The notes beneath the pieces were generated by a model that saw only the letters and a list, made by a program, of their open reading frames with translations, was not told the DNA's origin and did not search any database. Shown piece after piece: positions 10,068 through 22,007 of a stretch of DNA of 64,000 bases (within the stretch, counting starts at the first letter, position 1; each line of letters begins with the position of its first letter). The position numbers and the translations under genes were made by a program. Source of the stretch: Staphylotrichum longicolle (taxonomy: Eukaryota; Ascomycota; Sordariomycetes; Sordariales; Chaetomiaceae); NCBI GenBank assembly GCA_019096155.1, contig JAHCVI010000001.1, positions 2,790,001-2,854,000 on the forward strand, read 5' to 3'.

Positions 10068-11127
10068 ATGCAGCTCAATTTTAGGAAAAACCATGAATTC
10101 TCATCCGAGGCTGACCAGCTCGCACTAGGATTGACGACCCCACAGCCCTTCATGGCCGCCGCTGTCGGCATCCCGCATCCTGATCTCTCCGACATGTCAA
10201 GCAGCCCTGGGCAGAAGCGGAAGCGCGCGAGCGAGTCTGCCTCACCCGACTCCCGCCGTAGCAAGCGCGGTGCCCCGGCCGCAGCCATGTCGGTGCCTGA
10301 ATCAGACACACAGGCTTTCCTTGGCGACCCTGTGAGCATCGCCCAGGCTGCCCATGACCATGTAAATGTGGACGACTTCAGCGCGCTGGCTCAGGCCACT
10401 GCAGCCGATCACCACACCGACACGGCCGACTCGACAAGCGCGTCAAACACTGCCGCCGCGGCGTTGAGCATGTACCCGTCGTTGCATGTACCACAGTCCA
10501 CCGAGGAGGCATTTGCCAACCAGACGACACCTGAAACCCACCACGACGAGAACGCCTACAACAGTCATGGCGTCAGCCACACACCCCCAGACGGCCTTCC
10601 GTTGCCACCGCCCCCATCGACTATCCAGCAGTCCGTGTCGAACGGGGTGCAACCAGAGCCACGGTACAGCGCTCCACCCAACGCCAAACCAGCTGTAGGG
10701 TCCGAGGAATGGCACAAGATGCGCAAAGATAACCACAAGGAAGGCAAGTCTCGTGGTCGCGGCTGAACTCGAGGAACCATATTCTAACAGTGTCGCAGTC
10801 GAGCGGCGGCGTCGTGAGACGATCAACGAAGGGATCAATGAGCTCGCCAAGATTGTACCAGGTTGCGAGAAGAACAAGGGATCCATTCTCCAACGGGCGG
10901 TCGCCTTCATTACTCAACTCAAGGAGAACGAGACGCAGAACATTGAGAAGTGGACGCTGGAGAAGCTGCTTACGGAGCAAGCCATCGCCGAGCTCAGCCA
11001 GTCCAACGACAAACTCAAACAGGAGTGCGAGCGTCTCTATAGGGAGCTAGACACGTGGAAGCAGATTGCGCAGAGCGCAGGTTTGCAGCTGCCGCAGCAG
11101 AAGGAGGAGCCCGGGGCCAGCGCCTAG
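10068..11127 (+). CDS. cbf1: bHLH transcription factor, Cbf1/CpcF-like
   Basis: Homologue of the CACGTG-binding protein Cbf1, which in yeasts acts at centromeres and in sulfur-amino-acid gene control. Exon 1 is 10068-10743 and exon 2 10799-11127, giving 334 residues. The long acidic, Ala/Thr/His-rich N-terminus looks disordered; an early basic patch (GQKRKRASES...SRRSKRGAP) could be a nuclear signal. The bHLH (about 215-285) reads EEWHKMRKDNHKEVERRRRE, then INEGINELAKIVPGCEKNKG and a second helix, followed by a leucine-rich coiled coil. The intron splits the basic region and starts with GC (AG|GCAAGT), ending GCAG; only this GC-AG splice keeps the conserved KEVERRRRE. Start could instead be ATG 10152 or 10194, both in frame. 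Confidence 0.93.
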
Positions 11128-12950
11128 GTACTCTCTGGATTCCCTGCCCCCTCCTCGTCCGAGGCGGATCTCCCATAGGGAGGAAGCTCTTCGCCAGCAA
11201 CGAATGCCGCCATCTCATCCCCGTGTCTCACTCGCCAACGCTCGCGAGGCTTGGTTGTTTTGGTCACCGAAGAAGCCACTCGGCAAAACTCGCACACTGG
11301 GCTTGGAGATAGCCCTGTTCCCCAAGCTGCCGACGGGGTTCAAGAGAATGTGGCCCTCTCTTGTGATCCGGCTCTCGATCCGGCTCTTCAGCCGACTCCC
11401 TATCCAGCTCTCTGCGCAGGCCCGGACGCTCAGTGAGCCAAACTTTTAGCGATGCTTGAGGCTATACCCGGTGATTCCTCTCACCGTTTCTTTTATACTT
11501 TCTCTCTTTGTGTATGGATAAGGCCGTTTGTACTGTTGACTTTGAGGCCGCTCTTTCGTCGGCTCTACCATTCCAGTCATCGACCTGGTATCTGCTAGCC
11601 GTGGGCTCAGCCTATTTCTGCTCAGGTATCTAGGCGCTGCTGGTTCTTTTCCTCGTTCTGCCCCCTTTCGAGGTCTAGTTTGGTTTTGTTCTTTTTTTGG
11701 CACCTTATGGGAAACTAGCGACGACAGGCATGGGGTTCGAGATGGCGTTGGAGGTTTATTGCAGCCGGCGAACCAGCTTCCATCGCGGATGTGGTGCGTG
11801 AGGAGCCGAAGAGAGGGAGGAAGGACATGGTTATAATGTCAGGGTCTTGAGCATTTCTGCGCGCAAATAAAGGCTTGCCCTTTTGGCACCTTGGACTTTC
11901 CTGGTGGATGGGATAAGTTGTGACGACTCATTCATTCTTGTTCGGCATTCTCATCTGGGCAATCCGTTTTCATCCCTCATATCCCACGCTGGCATCCTTC
12001 GGCGGCCAGGGGGCTTCATCGAGGTGTGTGGCAAATCTGCACGGCTGATGTTTATATTTCGAATAGTATCAGACCATCACCTCCCTTTCCGGCAGAGCTG
12101 CCCTCCCTCCGGGGCGGGGCTGGGGTGTCGGATAGGGCTGTGGGGCTGCCGAGTGGCCTGATGTTCTCTGTTCCGATCGCGGGCCGGAAACTGTCAAACG
12201 GCGCGTCGCGCCGCGTCAGGCCGCCTCGGGTGCACCAGCCCATGCCTCGCCAAGGTGCCCACTGATAAGCACGGCGCCCAGACCGCCCCAATTCCCGGGG
12301 CGGGTGTGGCAGCTGACTGCTGGTCAAGCTTCCCGACTGGTTGGCCATGGTTGCAGGTTGCATGGGCGCCACTCCAACACATTAGAGATCCATCATCGCA
12401 CACCCGACCTCGCAGGAACGAGGTTTGAAAGTTTGGATGTTTACCAAGAGGTCCGACCTTCCTGCAACGGATTTCAAAGTTAGATTCACGACGGCAAGAT
12501 CAGCATTGGGGAGAAGGGGCATTGAAATATCGGTCGCCTTCGTGGCTCCGTCCTTCCCTCACTTTCTTTGCCAGGGAAGTCGAGATCGGAACTGACGTAA
12601 TGCAAGACGTGACAGCTTCCCTAAGCTCCTCTGCAGCTTCCCCGCATCCGAAGCACGCCAACAAAACCCAACAAACCCCCCGGACAACGGGCCAGGGTCC
12701 AATGGATGGAATATAAGCCGGTGATATCCTTTAGTTCGCAGGTCTCTCGGTTGGGTTTCCTCCATCCCGTGCCTGCTGCAAGCCTCAGAACACCTCTACA
12801 TCTAGACAGTTCATCGCCTCGTGGGGGGTTCCGAGATCGATTGGTTCATCCGCTCACACGTCGCTTGCTTCAATTGAGTGACATTAGACACACAGTCACA
12901 CCGAGGAGGGTGTGACAGACGGCCAGAGTACAAAAGAGACATCAATCACC
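11128..12950. promoter_or_regulatory. Intergenic upstream of GABA transaminase gene
   Basis: 1.8 kb between the cbf1 stop and the GABA transaminase start. An ATATAAG TATA-like element lies at 12711-12717, about 235 bp before the start codon. An inverted CGG/CCG element is at 12199-12213 (separate entry). No coding signal seen. Confidence 0.5.
12199..12213. promoter_or_regulatory. Inverted repeat CGGCGCG-T-CGCGCCG
   Basis: Perfect 7-bp inverted repeat with a 1-bp spacer, which also reads as CGG-N9-CCG, the type of site bound by dimeric Zn2Cys6 factors. GABA catabolism in fungi is under such factors, but the link here is inference; it is 740 bp from the start codon. Confidence 0.25.
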
Positions 12951-14571
12951 ATGCCTCCGCCTTGCCGGGCCCTCCGGGGCAGCAACGCCCTCTTGCGCGC
13001 TGCCTCCGCCTCCGCCTCCGCCTCCTCTTCCGCTGCCCGGACTGCCAGGCCCATTGCCGTGTCTCTCGAGTCCCGTCGCCAGTTCACGGCGTCCTCCCCG
13101 ACCATGTCGTCCTTCTATGCCAAGTGGGAGCCCGAGGGCCCCTCGGTCAAGACGGACATCCCCGGGCCCAAGGCCAAGGCCGCCATCGCTGAGCTCGACA
13201 CCGTGTTTGACACGCGGAGCTTGAACATGCTCACCGACTACTCCAACAGCGCCGGCAACTACATTGCCGACCCAGATGGCAATGTCCTGCTGGATGTGTA
13301 AGTCGCCACTGTCAACAACCAGCGCGAACCTGCTGCTGACCCCATCTCTCCTCCTACCAAGCTATGCGCAGATCGCCTCCATCCCGGTCGGTTACAACAA
13401 CCCGGCCCTCCGCAAGGCCGCCCAAAGCGACGATATGATCAATGGTCTGATCAACCGTCCCGCGCTGGGCAACTTCCCCCCTGCCGACTGGGCCGAGGTG
13501 CTCAAGACGGGCATCCTCAAGGTCGCCCCCAAGGGCCTCAACCAAGTCTTCACCGCCATGGCCGGCTCTGACGCCAACGAGACCGCCTACAAGGCCGCCT
13601 TCATGTGGCGCCGCCAAAAGGAGCGCGGCGGTCCCAACGTCGAGTTCACCGAAGCCGAGATGGACTCGGCCATGAACAACCAAGCCCCCGGCGCATCCCA
13701 GCTCTCCATCCTCAGCTTCAAGACGGGCTTCCACGGCCGCCTCTTCGGCTCCCTCTCCACCACCCGCTCCAAGCCCATCCACAAGCTCGACATCCCCGCC
13801 TTCGACTGGCCGCAAGCCACCTTCCCTAAGCTCAAATACCCGCTCGACGCCCACGCGGCTGAGAACGCCGCTATTGAGAAGGCCGCGCTCGACGAGGTCG
13901 AGCACCTCATCCTGAACTACCACGTGCCCCCCTGCGCCGTCGTCGTCGAGCCCATTCAGTCCGAGGGCGGCGACAACCACGCGACGCCGGCCTTCTTCCG
14001 CGGCCTGCGCGAGATCACGCGCAAGCACGGCGTGCTCCTCATCGTGGACGAGGTCCAGACGGGCGTCGGCGCCACGGGCCGCTTCTGGGCCCACGAGCAC
14101 TGGGACCTGCCCCACCCGCCCGACATGGTCACCTTCAGCAAGAAGGCCCAGACCGCCGGCTACTACTACGGCAACCCGGAGCTGCGCCCCAACAAGCCCT
14201 ACCGCCAGTTCAACACGTGGATGGGCGACCCGGCCCGCGCCCTGCTGTTCAAGGCCATCATCGGCGAGGTCGAGCGCCTCGACCTGGTCAAGCACACGGC
14301 GCGCGTGGGGGACTACCTGTTTGCCAAGCTCGAGGAGCTCGCCCACAAGTACCCGGGCGAGTTTGAGAACCTGCGCGGCAAGGGCATGGGCACCTTCATC
14401 GCCTTCGACAACCCGCGCCGGGACGAGTTCCTGGCCAAGGCCAAGAAGGTCGGCGTGAACATCGGCGGGAGCGGGCAGAGCGCCGTGCGGCTGCGGCCGA
14501 TGCTCATCTTTGAGGAGAAGCACGCCGACTTGCTGGTGGAGGCGCTGGAGAAGATTGTGTCGTCGTGGTAG
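12951..14571 (+). CDS. gatA: 4-aminobutyrate (GABA) aminotransferase, mitochondrial
   Basis: PLP-dependent class III aminotransferase moving the amino group of GABA to 2-oxoglutarate, giving succinic semialdehyde and glutamate (GABA shunt). Exon 1 is 12951-13297 and exon 2 13362-14571 across a 64-bp GTAAGT..AAG intron that splits codon V116, giving 518 residues. The N-terminus is rich in Ala, Ser and Arg with no acidic residues over the first 40 positions, as expected for a mitochondrial presequence. Family features: GSDANETAYKAAF, FHGRLFGSLSTTRSK, EPIQSEGGDNHATPAFFRGL, IVDEVQTGVGATGRFWAHEH and the PLP lysine motif VTFSKKAQTAGYYY (K376 or K377). ATG 12951 has a good context (CAATCACCATG). Confidence 0.96.
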
Positions 14572-15721
14572 GTAGGGGCGTTTCGTTGGGATGTTGATGG
14601 AGACGGAAAAAGAGGACAAAAAAAAAAGAAAAGAAACATCCCCATAATGGGTGAGGGTTCTGCTCCCGGGAGTTTTTGGGGGGATGTTGAGATGGTGTCC
14701 GATAGCCACTACCAGCCAGGTGGACAGCAATGGGATAATAATTATGATATGAAAGCTGCCTTTTGGGTCGCACCCCGACTCAACACTGCCCCATATATAA
14801 TCGGCAGTGAAGCCGTGCAGTTGTTTGATATTTGGTCTACTGATCAGTTGTTGTCTCCCTGGGCCCTTTTCCACTACTATCCCCCTCAAGTGCGCAGTAT
14901 TCAGCCATACTGCCTCTCCCTCAGGCACATACATGAAAAGAGTATTAGGGCTATGTCCCCCTCCCTCATTCCCTCTCCCCTAAACCGCGCTCTCTCACCA
15001 CCGACACTCAAGCAGCAGGTACGTCCCGAAGGAAGAGGAACACATCTCTGTGATGCGCCAAAAGCACTCACTGTTTACCCCTGGTCACCAACCCCCCATC
15101 TAAACCCGCCCACTATCAATACCGTTTGGATCAGGGAGAAACCTGTGGATAGCTAAGTAATTTGGGTTAGGTAGAGGTAGGTGTGGAGGTATCGTAATCC
15201 TTAGTTATCCGCGGCTGTTTGTATCTGTATAGGTAGATGGATGGATCAATGGATGGATGGATGGATGTAAATGTTTGAAACAACGCCACCCCCTCCTCAC
15301 CCCAACCCGGTCTTCCCGGCCCCAAATTCTTCCCATTTTCGCCCATTTACCTTGCTCCTCTTGCTTTACCCGGTATGTAGTAGTTGAAGTGAACTTTCCA
15401 CCGAGTAAAGCTGCATTTGGTTCCAAATCCATCAATTCCCTTTGTGTCCCGGCCGCCGTTGCCCCCATGGTCGATGCCCCATCCCCATACCCATGCCCAT
15501 CTCAAAAGAAAAGGGGAAAGAAAAGACAATGTAAAAGAGAAGGCGGGAGGGCGAGGTGATTATTATATGTTAATGTGTCTTGTACGTAAGATTCCATCTT
15601 GTCCGTCCCGTTCCGTTTTGTTCCGTTCTGTTCCTGGCTAGCAGTTGGTGCGAAGGGTCTGCTGCCGATAAAACATGCTTTGCAATTCGCCTCGAACGAG
15701 CACAAAGAGACAGTGAAGGTC
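14572..15721. other. Intergenic between gatA and set2 3' ends
   Basis: Convergent 3' regions. It contains an A-rich tract at about 14618-14636, a GGAT run at 15236-15268 and no convincing coding signal. Confidence 0.6.
15236..15268. repeat. GGAT tetranucleotide repeat
   Basis: Several GGAT/GATG units with one interruption (ATGGATCAATGGATGGATGG and onward). Confidence 0.85.
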
Positions 15722-18617
15722 TCAATGACTCAGAACCGCCTGTTTTTGAAGCTGCTGCTGTTGCTGCTCCTGCGGCGTGTCGTCAATGTCCATTTCCGAC
15801 CCGCCGCCGCCAGCGTCACCAGACCCATTCACCCGCCCCACCGCCTCCAGGCCGCCGCCGTCCTTCCTGTCGCCCTGGTGTGCCTGCGCTTCGTCCTCGA
15901 GGCGCTGCGCTTCCTCGTTCTCGCGCATCAGCGCCTCCTCCTGCTCGCGCATCGACCGCTCCTCCTCCGTGGGTGGTGTCTCGGCCGGCGGGGGCGGCGG
16001 GGTCGGCGGGCTGGGATGGCCGCGCTCGGCGTCGGCTTCGTCGTCCTTGACGCGCTTGACTGAGGGGGTCTCGGACGGTGGCGCCTCGGGAGAGTTGGCC
16101 TGGTCGTTGTCGGCGTCGCGCTTGCGCTTGCGTCCTGGTGAGCTCGTGGGGCTGATGTCGCCTTCGATCGGGGTGTCGATCGAGCTGGTGGCCTCGCCTG
16201 GCTGAGATGGTGTCCCAGCGGCGGGCTTGTCTGCGCTGCCGACCTCCTTCTTCTTCTTCTCGTGGTCGGTGAACTTGACCACTGCGCGCTGGAAGAAATC
16301 GTGCGCATACTTGTGGACCTTCTTGGCCTGCTTGCTGGAAATGGAAGTGGGGTCCTCGACGCGATTGTTCTTATAATCCGAGGAGACAAGCTTCTTGTTG
16401 ACCTCGCGGGCGAATTTCTTCAGCTCGTCCTTGGGCAGCTTGCCGTGGAACTTGTCCACCACGTGCTTCACGTGAGGGAAAAGCTACAAGTGGGTTAGCA
16501 TCGATGCATGGAGAGATGTAATCATGGCAAGGACTCACGGTGTTCTCGTAGATCTTCATCTGCTTCTCAATCGGCAGAGAACGCCACTTCTCCTTCTTGG
16601 GCTCCGTGGTCGGCGTGCTGGACCGTTGCGGGGTGTGGCCTGCCGAGTGCCTGGGCGTCGGCTCCTTGGTTAAGCTGTCGATGATGTTCTGCAGCGTCTT
16701 CTGGTCCTGGTGCGCCTTGGATGACGCCTTGGAGGTCTCGACGGCCGGGGTGGTGGGGCGCTGCCACTGAGTTTTGCCGTTTCCATCGTAGAAGTAGTAC
16801 CGGCCCGTCTGGTCGGTGGTGACAAACCAACCGTCGGGGAGGTTAGTGGGCAGTTTCCGAGGCGGGCGTTGCCCGGGGAAGAAGTTGGTGTTCCGCTGCG
16901 GGACGTTGCTGCGAGGTCCTGTCGGGATCACGACGTTGGCAAAAGGGTCCGCGGGCTTCGCCGGCTCGTCGCGATCCTTGTTGCGCCGCTCTTCAAAGGA
17001 GTTGGCGGCGATGGGCGCCGTCCGATCATGCTTCTTGCGCGGAATCCGGTACGCCGTCTCCAACTTGTCCCACACGGCCATCAGCCGCTTGGCAGCAGCC
17101 GCAACCTCTTCGTGCGGTGAGGACATGAGCGGCTCCACGGTCACTTCGATTTTGGAGTCCGCAATCTTGTTTTTGGTAATCCGGGGAAGCTGGTCCAGGA
17201 TGTTGAGGATTTGGAGGACGACGTTGGTGTCGTCCTTGAACGTGTTGAGGGTGGACTTCAGGATCTGGTATCCGTGCATCCTCACCACCCTATGGCGGAG
17301 ATGATCGTCGTCGGTGGCCTGGAGTCGTGAGAGCAGCTTGACGGCAATCCACTTCTCCTTGCACTGCATGAGTGTTGCCATGACCTTGTTGACGCCATCG
17401 TCGTCAAGCGCACGGGGCTGCACGCTGTTGACGTACTCCTCGTCATCCTCAGCCGCCTTCTTCTTGCGGGGCTTCTTGGCAACCGCAGTGTCCCAACTGT
17501 CGCCATCGTCGATGCCGAGCGCCTCGATTGTCGCAAGCGGGAGTTTCGTGGCGCGTTCTGTCTGCGTCTTGCCGCCGATGAAGCCGACGCAATTTGCCTC
17601 CCCGCAGTAGCAGGGCTGCGGGTCAGCGCCATAGCGGTCGACGTTGTAGTTGAAGACCAGCTCCTCGCCGGCGCGGATTCTGCGGGCGGTAAAAATGCCC
17701 ATGCGCAGCTTTTCGCCCACCACCCACTTGTCGACGTAGCAATTGGGATTGCACGAGTGGTTGCAAAACCTGCCCAGATTGCCCTTTTTAGTTGCATCGA
17801 CAAACTCGCTCTTGGTCAGCGACATGAAATAGAAGTGCTTGATGCCCTCCTTGTCGTACTTGACCATGCGGTTTCGAAACGTCGGCTCGTTAATGACCTC
17901 GCCGACGTACTCAAACACAAAGTCATTCGGCTGCAGGTCAGTGTCGGCTCGCAAGCCGAAACCCTTCTTCTCGGTCTTGATGACCGACACCTTGGCATAC
18001 TGCTTGCGCTGGAACCGCTGGTTCTGGCAGCCCTCCCCGCAATTGCAGTCGCCATTGACACACTCGATCTTGGTCGCGCGGTTGATGCAGTCCGAGTCCT
18101 CGCCGCATGCGTGGTTTCGGTCGTCGCCTGCATGAAACACGAAAAGCGGTGCGTTAGGAGCGGCAAGTCACCAGAGCCATCTGCCGGCAGAGATGGGGGT
18201 GGGGAGGAAAAACAACTTACGCCACTCTTCGGCACAATCACAATCCAACGCGTCGTGGTCCGAAGACCCCATGTTCCTCGAGCCGTAAAGACAGTCGCTG
18301 ATGACCTGGAATGTATCACAGGCATCGGCCGTGGCGTCTGGGAGATGGTCGAACAACGGAGCCGGGCTTCGAGCCACCTTTTGTGACGGTTTTCGTGCCA
18401 GTTTCGGCGCGGCGCCATTCTCGAGACTCGACGCACTGTCGATAGCGGGCTTTGCGTCGTCGGGCGACATGCTGGAGGCTCGCGAATCGCCTTTGTGGCC
18501 GTTTGGCGTTGCCGAAGCGCTCCGATCCTCCCTCTTTAACCTGATCCCATTAGGTTTGGGCCGTTCCTCAATCCCCAGCCCCACCACCGTGCCCGAGGCA
18601 CGAAGGCTTCCCTCCAT
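15722..18617 (-). CDS. set2: Histone H3 lysine-36 methyltransferase Set2
   Basis: Nuclear enzyme methylating H3K36 while bound to elongating RNA polymerase II. Three exons: 18617-18221, 18127-16539 and 16483-15722, with introns of 93 and 55 bp, giving 915 residues. After a disordered N-terminus come a Cys-rich AWS domain (CDCAEEWRDD...CGEGCQNQRF, about 126-172), the SET domain (about 173-295, with GRFCNHSCNPNCYVDKW and ELVFNYNVDRYG) and post-SET (CYCGEANCVGFIGG). Next are a TFIIS-N-like LW segment, a WW domain (LPDGWFVTTDQTGRYYFYDG, about 565-595) and the C-terminal SRI domain (about 643-735) that binds phosphorylated polymerase tail. It ends in an acidic, Gln-rich tail (EQQQQQQLQKQ). The second intron lies inside the SRI domain. 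All joins are in phase. Confidence 0.97.
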
Positions 18618-21600
18618 GGCCACCAAACGAGGCGCGCAAATCTAGGGTCGGTTGATCGAGAAACAAAGTCGAGAAGGAACCGCAGACCAAAACGCGACGA
18701 GTGTGGGGGAGCGAAAATGGTTGGATTCGACGGTGCGGAGAGTGAAGCACATAAGACCCCTGCGGAGCGCAAAAAGGAATGGTGGGCGTGGGTTGAGAAG
18801 GGTTCGCGCGGGCAGAGAAGAGAGGCAGGAGGTTTATGGATGGAGGAAGCTATTCTGCTGCGCGCCGGGCTTGCGACATGGTACTGGCAACCCCCAAAAC
18901 CGACACGGGCGGGTCCAAGCGAACGTGGGCGTGAGCAGTGAACCGTGAGTCCCGTTGCCTCCCAAAACTAGACAATACGACGCCTCTTGTTCCCCATAGC
19001 AGTAGGGGTTACTTTCGCATCAACTCAATTGCCGGTTGTTGCAGAAGTAAGGTTGTGCTGAGCCATGCGCCGAAAGAGGGCGATTCTGTGAAATCCAGAC
19101 CTTGATCGCGACACCAATGCCACTGTCCTCCGGTTTGGAGAGGTGGAGCCGAACCGAGAGATTGACTTGTTTTCAGCGGTCCGATGATGTTCCGACGACA
19201 CGGCCCGCCCGGGCCTTTCTCTGCGTTGGGCAGTCCAAGCCGAGCGGTGATCATCCCCACAGAACCCCACAAAGATACCATCAAAGGCGAACTGACCCCA
19301 AGTTCACAAGCCATCAAAGCTCTCACCAACGCCCGTGTTATCAAACCTTCACATCTCGGAATCAAGGTGGTTAGTGCACCACGCAGCCCGTGCACTCAAA
19401 TCATCTCCCGGGACAACCACTTCCTCTGCTGGGGATGTCAAATCTTTTCTCATCTTCAACATGGATCCAATCGTTCGAGCATTTGCTCGGGCGGCATTGC
19501 TGACCAAGTGACAGGAACCAGCGGTCAGCCCAATGCCGAATCTGTCCAGCTTGCCCATGCCGATTCATACAAATGGCGTCTAGAGGACCGGACACAATCC
19601 GCATGTTATGGCAACCTCAGGGATCCCTGCTTGCCCTGGTCTTTGAAGACACATGCCAGTTGCACATGGCGGGCATGGTTGCTAGTTAATTCGTTCGCTT
19701 GGATTGGAGCCCACGATGCCTCTGGGGCAGGCATCTCGCACGGAACCTTGCAGACGGACCGGAGCGGTGTGCATGGACATGCAACCGAGAGCGATGTCTG
19801 GCAGCGCCGAGGGCACAACGGCATGACGGCCCAGTCCCAGACAGGCCTTTATATAGCTTGTAACATGTAGGAACCTGGAAATGCTCGCCGTGAGCCGGTG
19901 CCGGTGCCAGCTCATCGTGCAGGAGGCATGTGGAGCGATGCCCAAGGCAGAGCCCAAAGGCTTTAAAGACCTGGAGAGGGCTCCTCGTGTTGGATGATTT
20001 CATGGTCAGAAAACTCCACACACAGGAAATTCGCCCAAGCATCGTCAACAACATCATATGGCGTTGGCCCACAGAGACGAAATCCATCCATGCGGCTCTT
20101 CGATAACGTTAACAGATCGATCCTCGGAGCCTGTGTGATGGCCGACTGACGTCTGGAACACTGCCATTGGCGCGCACTCCCTGCGATGCAGCCAATGGGT
20201 CTCCTGAATGGGCCACTCCCACCTCAGGCTGGTGGGTACCCCCTATGACCGGACAGAACCAATTGGGCTGAGTCTTTGAAAAAGCATCGACTTCACCTCT
20301 CCTCTCGTTATGCAACGGCCAGAGATTCAGTCGAGACTGCTCTGCCATGTCTCTGGTTGCTGCCAAAGGCGCTGCCAACCGCTGGGGCAGGCGCGGACCC
20401 AGATTGGGCTCTTGATCAGGCCGAAATCTGAGAGGGCACCTTCCCCAGACTCGAGCACCCTATCATCGCAGGGCAGGAGCACCAGGGGGTCACATGTGCA
20501 GCTGCACGTCGGTTCAAGGTGCAGGTGGCCCGCCCATTCATCAATCGTCGCTTTTCGGCGGAGCTGCAGGCCAGCGAGTTGCGAGACGCTGATGGCCCTC
20601 CGGCTGCTGCACGCCGACGGGACTGGCAGTCGCCCAGCACCGTTGCAAAGCCAAATCGGACACCACTCCCCACGCACGTCTCCAAACTGGGAAGCAGCCC
20701 TCTGATGATGCTCGACTCAGCTGTCGACTCAGCTGTCGGCTCAGCTGTCGATCAGCTTGCAGTCATGACGAGAATCTACGCGGGTGGACTAAACCAACTT
20801 TCAAGCTTGCGATGCGGTTTGGCGCCAGCTCTCGGATAGACTCGGAAAAGAGCGAGTTCGGAGTGAGCTTGCGCGCAATGCTGGAGCCGGCGGCCTGTCA
20901 GCGATGGCGGCGACTGCATCCCACACAGACCTTGTCGAGGTCGAATGTCGGGTGGTTGAGACTGGAGCGCAGACACTGGGTGGATTGCCGAGTGCCCTGT
21001 CCTTGCCTTGGTCAATCAGGCCTTGGCCATCTCACACAACCCGCGCTGCGTTGACGTCCACACCATCTCGCCTCGATCCGGCGGCACGCTATTAGCCACC
21101 TGAACCACCTGGACCACCTGAGCGGTCACCTGCCTGGGCTGCAGCTGCATGCTCTGTGAGACATCCCAAACAGACCCGAAAAATCCAGAGGGGCACAGAT
21201 GCGCGACACACGCAGCGGGTCCAAGACATTGGACGTTCTGCACAGCTGATCATGCCAGATCTGGGCGCTGAATGATGCAGGAGGAAGCGCGGAGGTGGTT
21301 CATCGTCGCCCATGCGCCCATCTCGTGGTTGAGGAATGGAAAAGGAAAAAGGAGACGCAAAAGAGGACGGGGTTGACGGGGGTTGACGGGGCCATCAGAT
21401 CGGCTGTGGGCCAACTTCCCCTGCACCGACAGGGAGCATCATTTTCGGTGGGACTCTAGTGCAGCGGTCGCTTGTTTGCGACGTTCAGCCCCTCCGCACC
21501 AAAAGACGCGCGCTTCGGATCGCTCGCGTGTCTTTGCCGCCCTCTCCCCAGTCCGCGCCCACCTGTCAACCACTCGAATTCCCGTCCCGCGAGCTTCCTG

Positions 21601-22007
21601 AAGTCTGGCCCCGATGTTGTCTTTACCCCGGGCGGCACTTCTGCGCTGACGGTCTCGCCGTGGGCAGATCTCGACACACTCGTTTATTCCCAGTCGGCCT
21701 TTCGCTTCCTTTTCTTTTTGTTTTCCGTTCGCGAATGCAGGGTGCGCGCATGCTGTAACCAGCTCAGCAATCCGGATCGGGTCCCTGGGAGTCACCCCCT
21801 CATAAATGCGTTGCCCGACCTACTCCAGCTTCGCCACTGCACCTGCTGCTGCTACCACCAGAGTCCCGAGCACAAGCGGCCTCCCCTATCTCGGGCGACT
21901 TGTCCCATCTGCGCCCTGCCAAATGCCCGACCACCGCCGACCCATGCCCCATTTCGTCGCCTTTGCGTCTTCTTCCCTTCGACAGCATCGAGAAGCCGGC
22001 GCCAGCC
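18618..22007. other. 3.4 kb intergenic upstream of set2 and the AT-hook gene
   Basis: Divergent upstream region of set2 (minus) and the 22008 gene (plus). Longest open frame is 19184-19870, with no recognisable domain and a noise-like composition. A short 12-bp repeat is at 20713-20756. The last 600 bp are pyrimidine-rich and fit a fungal promoter and leader. Confidence 0.5.
20713..20756. repeat. Short tandem repeat, 12-bp CAGCTGTC-containing unit
   Basis: Three to four adjacent copies of a CTCAGCTGTCGA-like unit, each with a CAGCTG palindrome. Confidence 0.75.

Noticed and set aside
13354..14934. 526-codon open frame antisense to GABA transaminase
   Set aside because: Shadow of a strongly biased coding sequence; rich in Val, Leu, Gly, Glu as expected for a reversed GC-rich gene.
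19184..19870. 228-codon frame in the intergenic region upstream of set2
   Set aside because: No motif, noise-like composition, no promoter or splice context.
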